The notes below the pieces were generated by a model that worked only from the letters and a program-made list of their open reading frames with translations, had not been told where the DNA came from and made no database searches. Positions 15,801-20,343 of a stretch of DNA of 20,343 nt are shown here, piece after piece. A program made the translations under genes and the position numbers. Within the stretch, counting starts at the first letter, position 1. Every line of letters begins with the position of its first letter. Origin of the DNA: an uncultured Actinomycetes bacterium (GTDB lineage: Bacteria; Actinomycetota; Thermoleophilia; Solirubrobacterales; Solirubrobacteraceae); contig CALAQT010000413.1 of NCBI GenBank assembly GCA_937888775.1, positions 1-20,343 on the forward strand. Reading direction: 5' to 3'.

Positions 15801-16680
15801 CCGCACCCACTGCCGACGTGTCCACACCCGCACCACCTGAGCCCGAGACATCCGGAGCGACGGCCAACGCGTCGAGAGGCTCCTCAGCCGCTGGGCCCGG
15901 CGCGGCCCGCGTCGCCAGCGGCTGCAGGAGCGAGCCATCCTGCGCCAGGATCGCCCCGTGCAGCTGCCGAAGCTCCGCCGAAGGCTCGATCCCGAGCTCG
16001 TCGACCAGCGCCAAGCGCGCGTCGCGGTAGGCCGCTAGCGCCTCCGCCTGCCTGCCGGTCCGATAGAGCGCGAGCATCAGCTGGCCGCGCAGCCGCTCGC
16101 GGTATGGGTGCTCGCGAACCAGCCGCTCCAGCGCGCCGATCACCTGGCCTTCTCGGCCCAGCGCCAGCTCGGCGGCAATCCGCTGCTCGAGAGCGACCGC
16201 GCGCAGCTCCGACAGCCGCGCGATCTCCGCCTGCGCAAACGAGTCGTACTCGAAGTCGCACAGCGGCCCGCCGCGCCACAGCTCGAGCGCGTTGCTGAAC
16301 GTCGCCACGGCCCGCTCTGGGTTGCCGGCCGCGATCAGGGCGCCGCCTTCCTCGAGCAGCCGCTCGAACCGCTCGGCGTCAAGCTCGCCACTCTCGACCC
16401 GGAGGAGATAGCCGCCCGCCGTCGTCTGCAGCCGATCCTTGCCGCCCGGGCCATTGGCGAGCGCGGCGCGCAGCCGCGACACGTGCACCTGCAATGCCTT
16501 GGCGGCGCTCGCCGGCGGCTCCCCCGACCACAGATCCTCCACAAGCCGATCGCTCGAGACGGCCTCGCCCGCGTGCAGCAGCAGGATCGCGACAAGCGCC
16601 CGTGGCTTGGAACCGCCAACGGTCAGCTCGCGACCGCCGTCGTCTACGACCTGTAATGGGCCGAGGATCCCGAAGCGCAT
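12844..16680 (-). CDS. SARP-type regulator fused to class III cyclase, AAA ATPase and TPR domains
   Basis: A 1278-residue cytoplasmic regulator from ATG 16680 (MRFGILGPLQVVDDGGRELT, the standard start of SARP winged helices); an upstream frame to 16734 adds nothing recognisable. In order: OmpR-like DNA-binding domain (1-95); bacterial transcriptional activation domain with TPR-like helices (96-245); linker; class III nucleotidyl cyclase (309-480) with metal-binding Asp317 (VCDVTGSTAL) and Asp361 (VDKFVGDAVLAVFG) plus Asn428/Arg432 (GVNVAARF), so catalysis looks possible; AAA-16/STAND-type ATPase from about 495 with Walker A GAAGVGKS (526-533) and Walker B VILHVDDLQW (612-621); then a long TPR region. 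The family couples signal sensing to activation of target genes, often secondary metabolism, but no such cluster is visible here. A small membrane protein diverges from it. Its own regulation is not evident. Confidence 0.9.
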   Translation of the reverse strand: MRFGILGPLQVVDDGGRELTVGGSKPRALVAILLLHAGEAVSSDRLVEDLWSGEPPASAAKALQVHVSRLRAALANGPGGKDRLQTTAGGYLLRVESGELDAERFERLLEEGGALIAAGNPERAVATFSNALELWRGGPLCDFEYDSFAQAEIARLSELRAVALEQRIAAELALGREGQVIGALERLVREHPYRERLRGQLMLALYRTGRQAEALAAYRDARLALVDELGIEPSAELRQLHGAILAQDGSLLQPLATRAAPGPAAEEPLDALAVAPDVSGSGGAGVDTSAVGAATVLARPETPSAQRRKVVTALVCDVTGSTALGEELDPEALHGVMSRCWWELRTVIERHGGTVDKFVGDAVLAVFGIPQVREDDALRAVRAAAEIRERLAGVAAEVGVALSFRAAVNTGLVFVGEGENLAIGDGVNVAARFGQATAPGEIVLGEETVRLVRDAVQVEPLEPLVVKGKSVSVRAFRLLLVDPVAPGIKRHFETPLVGRDGEPGVLRAAWERAVNDSGCLLFTLLGAAGVGKSRLVSELFASLGDAATVLSGRCLHYGEGITFWPLIEALTPVAKPAQAVLELLRSGGAATPEELFFAIRRLLESLALERPVILHVDDLQWGEPMLLDLLDHVADLSRGAPILLLCTARPELLEDRPAWGGGKLNATTVLLAPLAASQCETLLDQLDGDLDREARARVIAASEGYPLFLEEMVALARDRGTLAVPSTIQALLAARLDRLPVEERELLEHGAVEGEVFHRTSLLTLGDEGPPAELDLRLAGLVRKELIRPHPPTLEGDEAFRFHHLLIRDAAYDGLPKATRAELHQRFADWLEKAGRGLAELDEIAGWHLEQAVRYARELGRDGDPEPARRAAEHLHDAGRRAGSRGDVAAGRNLLERALALAPAQTALSARIAADLADQLVSRGEYARAEELLALAERDPGAAALARLTRLERLYYARPDEATTQTSTVALAEMRQRLERAGEERGVAMAHLWGWRAQWASCRASAAGEEAKRAAEHARAAGEEGMRARALAAYISTLIWGPRHAREVARELETIQRGDPGPYLAAAVKRGRATVCRLDGRFEQARQRTQSAMADLEALGMTSDAARCAIDQAMTEFSAGNPAGALPALQQGDAILEQHGESGVRSTMQAFLAEAHALGGDHAAALAAIAIADELTKPDDILNHIVTHRVQARIALASRDDEAAERCARSAVQCALPTDNLLQHAGARLTLAEVLTALGRQNQAAAEAQAALELYGRKGDLPGVAVAQTLLSKLDASA

Positions 16681-16820
16681 AGGTGTGCCCCGGGAGCGAG
16701 CGTACCGCGCCGAGACGGCCCAGGGCCACATCACCCGTTTACCAGGCTGTAGGCGCGCTGCAACCGGGGGCGATCACAGTGCCCGCACCGAGCTCGAGCA
16801 CACGATCAAACCCGAAGGCA

Positions 16821-16840
16821 GCACATCGCAGCACATCGCA
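16821..16840. repeat. Two tandem copies of GCACATCGCA
   Basis: A perfect 10-bp direct repeat in two copies lies just before the Shine-Dalgarno of the small membrane protein and in the shared divergent region with the large regulator. The 10-bp spacing puts both copies on one DNA face, as for some activator sites; this role is a guess. Confidence 0.6.
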
Positions 16841-16854
16841 GCCAGGAGCACAAC

Positions 16855-17229
16855 ATGTCCACGATCCAAACCACCCTGTGCGTCACGCCCAGACGCTGGA
16901 GCGCCACTCTCGTCACCACGATCGGTGCCCTCGTCGCCGTCGGAGTGGCCGTGTTGTTCCTCACCCTCAGCGGGCCGAGCCACCGCAATCCCGCGACGGC
17001 CAGCCATCCAGCCCAGACCTACGCACCGCTCATCCAGTATCGCGGCACCGGCGCACCGCCCGCCACCGTCAACCCACACACAGACCAGACGCACGACGGC
17101 GCCGTCGTCGACCCGGAGACAGGACAGATCCACGGCGGCGCCGTCCCGTCTCCAGCCGGCGCCGCTGGCGCCCAGACAAAGACCGCGGCGTCCCCGCGCT
17201 CGCGCAAGTCCTACGGCGCGGTGCCGTAG
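16855..17229 (+). CDS. Small single-pass membrane or anchored protein of unknown function
   Basis: A 124-residue protein from ATG 16855, preceded by AGGAG at 16843-16847 with a 7-base spacer, which settles the start. After a short basic N-terminus (TPRRWSATLV) there is one hydrophobic helix at about residues 17-40 (IGALVAVGVAVLFLTL). The rest is a low-complexity outer region rich in Pro, Ala, Thr, His and Gly, with a loose repeat (THDGAVVDPETGQIHGGAV). It looks like an exported membrane-tethered peptide with no enzymatic domain. I do not recognise the family. It diverges from the SARP-cyclase regulator with 174 bases between, which may contain promoters for both, and it is followed immediately by a strong hairpin, so it is probably a single-gene transcript. 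It could be a target of the neighbouring regulator. Confidence 0.7.
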   Translation: MSTIQTTLCVTPRRWSATLVTTIGALVAVGVAVLFLTLSGPSHRNPATASHPAQTYAPLIQYRGTGAPPATVNPHTDQTHDGAVVDPETGQIHGGAVPSPAGAAGAQTKTAASPRSRKSYGAVP

Positions 17230-17237
17230 GGCCGGGT

Positions 17238-17278
17238 GGATCGGGAGGGGCCCCACCGCGGGGCCCCTCCCGCGATCC
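17238..17278 (+). terminator. Strong GC hairpin terminator
   Basis: Twelve perfect base pairs (GGGAGGGGCCCC at 17243-17254 with its complement at 17260-17271) close a 5-base loop, and an outer GGATC/GATCC pair extends the stem past a two-base bulge. It lies just after the stop of the small membrane protein. No T-run follows, as is common for actinobacterial hairpins. Confidence 0.85.
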
Positions 17279-17283
17279 CTACG

Positions 17284-17941
17284 CACTCGCTCGTGCCGAC
17301 AACCTCGCGGCGCGCCACGCGGCTTCGCCTGCCCGGCCCGACAGCCCGAGGCCGGCGGGCCCGACACCTGCTTTGACTTCCCCAAGAGGATCTCGTTGTG
17401 ACGATCTTGAGCCCTGCATGGCGCGGAATCCACACACGCGACCACGCCGGGGCGCATGCACGGCGGGGCTGAGCCTTCCGCTTGTCGATCAGAGCGACAG
17501 CGTCGGACTGCATCCTCACAGCCCCCTGACGTCGGTCGAGCAACGCGCGCGCAGGCGCGGGCTCCGACGCGCCGAGGGCGCCTTGAACTGCATGGGGTGG
17601 TTAAACGGGCGGCGCGAGTGCTTTGTTGAGCGTTGCCTCGATCGGCGAGACAGTCACGCGGTCGCCGGGGTCGACGCGCTGATCGCCTGGGTATCTCCGG
17701 CAGTAGTCGAGCTCGTGGATGCCCGGACGACGGAGCGCCACCGCGATCGAGCCGCCCGTGCCGGTCGGGGGAGGACTTCCTCTCCGTCGTGCGGTCCGAT
17801 GATTGATACCTCCGACATGTTCAGGGCCTTTCGTGAGAGTCAACTGTTAGGACAAGAGTAGCCGCTCATCAGCTATTATGCAAGTAGGCTCTCAGAACGA
17901 GACAGCACTCTTACAATCCTGTCCGACGAAGGGATCAATCG
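17284..17941. other. Long stretch without a firm gene, with one possible broken small gene
   Basis: About 650 bases between the terminator and the TetR gene. On the minus strand an ATG at 17818, preceded by GAAAGG, opens MSEVSIIGPHDGEEVLP, but that frame becomes Arg/Ser/Thr-rich and stops at 17654. A neighbouring frame, shifted by one base at a run of five C, continues more plausibly (GTGGSIAVALRRPGIHELDY; RVDPGDRVTVSPIEATLNKA) to a stop at 17601. This may be one frameshifted gene of unknown family (a cupin-like start is possible) or chance. The long plus-strand frame through here is not protein-like. Confidence 0.3.
17874..17879 (+). promoter_or_regulatory. Possible -10 element (TATTAT) upstream of the TetR gene
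   Basis: TATTAT stands out in otherwise GC-rich DNA about 63 bases before the TetR start. With a 17-base spacer the -35 position would be GACAAG, a weak match. The assignment is tentative. Confidence 0.25.
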
Positions 17942-18544
17942 ATGGGGACGACCACAGATCAGGGCCGCGTCAACCAGAAACGGCGCACACGCGCCGCGAT
18001 CGTCAGCGCCTGCCGGGAGCTGATCGAAACCGGCGGGGAGATCACGATGCCCGCCGTCGCCCGCTCAGCCGAGGTGTCGGAGGCCACCGCCTACAGGTAC
18101 TTCCCGGATCTCGTATCGCTCCTCCGGGAGGCGATCGTCGGACTCTGGCCCGACGCAGTAGCAGCACTCGAGCCGGTGCAGGACTCCAACGATCCCGTTG
18201 AGCGGGTCGCCCACGCCACCGAGGTACTCGCGCGCCATGTGCTCAACCACCAAGGCGCGGTGCGCGCGATGATTGCCGGGTCGATCGCGCGCCCGGACAT
18301 CGCCGCGAAGCGACCCGGGTACCGGTTTGGGCTGATCGACCACGCGCTCGCTCCGCTCAACGGCGCCCCCGGCGGCGTCGACGCCGCCGGACTGAGCCAG
18401 CTGAAGCTTGACCTCGCCGTGGTTATCAGTGCCGAAGCGATGCTCACCCTCGTGGACCTCTGCGGCCTCTCAGCCGAAGCGGCGATCGCCAGCGCCGTGC
18501 ACACCGCCCGCGTTGTCACCGAAGCAGCCGTGAAACCAAGCTAG
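17942..18544 (+). CDS. TetR family transcriptional regulator
   Basis: A 200-residue protein starting ATG 17942, with GAAGGGA about ten bases upstream. Residues about 14-60 are the TetR helix-turn-helix: RRTRAAIVSACRELIETGG, then ITMPAVARSAEVSEATAYRY and FPDLVSLLREA. The C-terminal ligand-binding region is helical (HATEVLARHVLNHQGAVRAM; LKLDLAVVISAEAMLTLVDL) and lacks a family-specific signature, so the effector is unknown. It should act as a dimeric repressor in the cytoplasm. No partner enzyme or efflux gene lies next to it: the left flank is almost gene-free and the right flank contains gene remnants. It may therefore regulate itself or a distant target, or have been left behind when neighbours were lost. 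Confidence 0.88.
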   Translation: MGTTTDQGRVNQKRRTRAAIVSACRELIETGGEITMPAVARSAEVSEATAYRYFPDLVSLLREAIVGLWPDAVAALEPVQDSNDPVERVAHATEVLARHVLNHQGAVRAMIAGSIARPDIAAKRPGYRFGLIDHALAPLNGAPGGVDAAGLSQLKLDLAVVISAEAMLTLVDLCGLSAEAAIASAVHTARVVTEAAVKPS

Positions 18545-18837
18545 ACGGCCGGTCATTGGCGGACCGTGGACGCGGGCCCGCAGTACATCGTCAGCGTTGA
18601 TGACGTTGGCGCGGAGCGCGCGTCCGCGCCACACTCTTTGCTGTACCTCGGGCGCCTCAGATCCTGTCATGTCGGCGGTCGAAATCCAGGACAACTCGTC
18701 GAGCGCTTGCGGGGAAAGTCCAGCCGAGGCTCTTCCCGAGGCCTGCCAATCTGCTCTTGGCGCAGCTGGACGCGGCATACCCTCTTCCTTGGCCGCCCGG
18801 GCATCAGCCTCCGCGATCGCTGCTGGCCTACGGACGA
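18545..18837. other. Degraded stretch between the TetR gene and the integrase remnant
   Basis: A minus-strand frame is open here (for example AAIAEADARAAKEEGMPRP and LSPQALDELSWISTADMTG), perhaps what remains of genes formerly next to the integrase. I cannot assign it. In no frame did I find the integrase His-x-x-Arg motif that should follow the preserved part. Confidence 0.35.
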
Positions 18838-19186
18838 GGCCTTGTAACGGCGGCGGAGCGCTGAGCCGTCGAGGTAGGTGCCGACCTCGCTGGCGAACAG
18901 CAGGTCGTCCCAGAGCCCAGACCTCCTCCGGTGAGAAGACCTGGATGTCGCCGCTGGGGCGCATCGGGTGCTTCTCGACCCGAGCCAGCGGGTTGATCGG
19001 GATCGCCCAGACCATCTGCGCGCGACGGAAGATCCCGTGCAGCTGGATCAGCAGCTTGTTCTTGGACCGGTTCGACAAGCCTGTCAACGAGCGGCGCCAC
19101 GCCTCGATCTCCTCGGTGGTGATGGACTCGATGGGCTGCTGCCCGAACACGGGCAGCAGGTGCGCCCGCAGCGCCGAGCGGTAGCT
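18838..19186 (-). pseudogene. Tyrosine-recombinase (phage integrase) remnant, catalytic core deleted
   Basis: From about 19186 one minus-strand frame reads YRSALRAHLLPVFGQQPIES, ITTEEIEAWRRSLTGLSNRS, KNKLLIQLHGIFRRAQMVWA and IPINPLARVEKHPM, the core-binding (SAM-like) domain of an actinobacterial integrase. It leads to FSPEEVWAL at 18911. The text then jumps, in a frame shifted by one base, to DDLLFASEVGTYLDGSALRR and RYKA (18909-18838), which normally lies well over 100 residues later in the catalytic domain. The middle, with the first catalytic Arg, is missing, and the later His-x-x-Arg and Tyr boxes are absent too. It cannot be an active recombinase. Its presence indicates that the region once held an integrated element. 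Confidence 0.75.
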
Positions 19187-19565
19187 GCTGGGAGAGCACG
19201 TACATGGCTCTGCGCTCGTAGGTCTTCAGGCCGGCAAGCCTAACTCGCGCCGCGTTCAGCTCCCGGCGCAGTTGCAACAGCTCGGCGCGTTTGGCGTCGA
19301 GGTCGGACTGGATGCGAGCGATCTTGCTCTGGAGTCCGGAGATGCCGGCATCCAGCTGTCGCAGGCGGCCGTTATCAGCGCCGACCGCCCCCGAGAGGGC
19401 CGAGACCCGGCTCTGGCCGGCGCTGATCTGCTGCGCCAGCGTGCCCGGGTCCGCGGCGCGCGCCGCCGGCGAGCGCGTGCCCAGCCACAGGAGAACGGCG
19501 GCCACCAGCACGAGCACGACCGTGACTCCGAAGCGGCGGGTGAATGTTCTGGTTGTGACTGACAT
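19183..19565 (-). pseudogene. Truncated secreted coiled-coil protein (N-terminus of a peptidoglycan-hydrolase-type gene)
   Basis: From ATG 19565: a basic start, a hydrophobic segment at residues 13-29 (VTVVLVLVAAVLLWLG) and an ARAAD cleavage-like site. A coiled coil follows at about 40-115 (LAQQISAGQSRVSALSGAVG; LQSKIARIQSDLDAKRAELL). Such N-termini belong to EnvC-like or M23/NlpC-P60 proteins of actinobacteria, in which the coil regulates or positions a C-terminal peptidase. Here the familiar sequence ends at YERRAMYVLSQQL (about 19183). The frame stays open to 18828, but from there it reads the integrase remnant in the wrong frame. The peptidase domain is therefore lost and the gene is probably dead, although a chimeric secreted protein of 245 residues could in principle be made. 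The peptidase assignment rests on the coil alone. Confidence 0.6.
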
Positions 19566-20343
19566 GAACTCGGCGGCGCCAGTACGTGCACCGTCGCGGT
19601 AGCCGGCCGCGGTCTGAGCCGGGCTCGGCGGCTGACCACGGCCTCGGGGCGCCGCACGCTAACACGGCTTCGCGCGCGGTCACCGGCGTCGGCGAAGCCT
19701 GCAAGAAAACCTGCAGAAGCAGGAGTGAGCTCCATCGACGCGATACCGACCCGGGTCCCGATCCAATCTTCGCGCGTTTGGAACTACCGGCCCGCAAGCA
19801 AGTCGAGCTTGAACCGGTGGCTCAGGCTGAAGCCAAGTGGCTGCCGGCTCAGCGTTCGTCGCGAAATCGACGGCGCCAGTTTGCTAAGCGCGTGGCACGT
19901 GACACGAGCCAACGCCGCAGGCGTGAAGGCCGGCGCGCTCGTGCGCACGCCGTTTGGTGGTCCCGCCACCCCATCACGCGCGAGGGCAAACTTGGCTGCT
20001 GCTAGCTCACCGCGCGCCAAGACTGCCAGGCAGCAAGCGTGGGCCCGGAGGTACCCTCTCTCTATCGAGCGAGCGAAGGGCCCGGACTGCCCAATCGACC
20101 GCTGTCGCAATGGACGATTTGGGGCAGTCGGGTTGCCTCGCCGCGGCACGCTCGTACGCGTCGCCAAGGAGACGTGCGCAAACGCCTGGCGGCGCATCCT
20201 GCTGGGCAAACTCGAGGCGCGCCGCGGCGCGAACGACGCCCGGAGCCGGACGATCCCTTCGTCGCCCATATGGAGGAGCGGGTGTCAAGGGGTAGGGGTG
20301 GATAGCCATTGTCTGGTTGGTGGTGGTGATGGTTGATGTGGTT
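19566..20343. other. Right-end stretch without a convincing gene
   Basis: Several long frames exist on both strands, but their translations are rich in Arg, Ala, Ser and Pro, with no motif I recognise. The last 40 bases are G/T-rich (tggttggtggtggtgatgg) and could include the start of a gene running out of the window: ATG at about 20329 followed by Val-Asp-Val-Val. This cannot be tested here. Confidence 0.4.

Noticed and set aside
16681..16734. Earlier start of the large regulator at 16734
   Set aside because: MRFGILGPLQV at 16680 is the standard SARP start; the 18 residues before it carry no family signal.
16683..17861. 392-codon plus-strand frame through the divergent region and terminator
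   Set aside because: It runs through the strong hairpin and overlaps the small membrane protein, which has a proper Shine-Dalgarno; composition is Arg/Pro/His-rich.
19725..20336. Overlapping long frames on both strands at the right end
   Set aside because: None has a motif, a ribosome binding site or protein-like composition.
1..20343. tRNA, rRNA, attachment site or complete insertion sequence
   Set aside because: I looked for cloverleaf-like CCA-ending segments near the integrase and for terminal inverted repeats around the remnants and saw none; a tRNA scan would settle this.

Overview
The window is high-GC DNA (most codons end in G or C) with GTG and TTG starts. Its genes include a SARP/cyclase/ATPase/TPR giant regulator, a LacI regulator, a TetR regulator, a Tat-exported phosphoesterase and a signal-peptide-bearing glycoside hydrolase. 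This points to a soil-type actinobacterium. The integrase remnant and the coiled-coil secreted protein resemble those of Thermoleophilia (Solirubrobacterales), but that assignment is an inference. I saw no rRNA, tRNA or CRISPR array.

Left part (1-4466), all on the minus strand. A PLP-dependent decarboxylase is followed after 11 bases by a previously unlisted 56-codon gene. Further right lie a small hypothetical protein, a SemiSWEET-type sugar transporter and a LacI regulator. The regulator and transporter overlap by ATGA and form a coupled sugar-uptake unit. A perfect 24-bp palindrome lies just upstream of the lacI reading frame and is almost certainly its operator. The LacI helix-turn-helix coding extends past the only usable start codon, so the 5' end is anomalous.

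Middle (4467-12229). A plus-strand secreted glycoside hydrolase diverges from the sugar unit; its signal peptide contains five TGGGCG hexamers (Trp-Ala x5). It is followed by a cupin gene broken by a 10-bp tandem duplication, a Tat-exported phospholipase C-type phosphoesterase, and a two-gene unit of bicupin plus gamma-glutamyltransferase, all on the minus strand.

Right part (12230-20343). A degraded stretch contains what looks like the C-terminal tail of a prokaryotic Argonaute. It is followed by a 1278-residue regulator (winged helix, BTAD, class III cyclase, AAA ATPase, TPR) on the minus strand. Divergent from it is a small single-pass membrane protein with a strong hairpin terminator. After about 700 bases without a firm gene comes a TetR regulator. 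The end of the window is a wreck: a tyrosine integrase that has lost its catalytic core abuts, in another frame, the truncated start of a secreted coiled-coil peptidoglycan-hydrolase-type gene. The last 780 bases show no convincing gene.

The strongest leads are the small gene behind the decarboxylase, the LacI operator and start anomaly, the hexamer repeat in the hydrolase signal peptide, the Argonaute-like relic and the integrase/coiled-coil junction.
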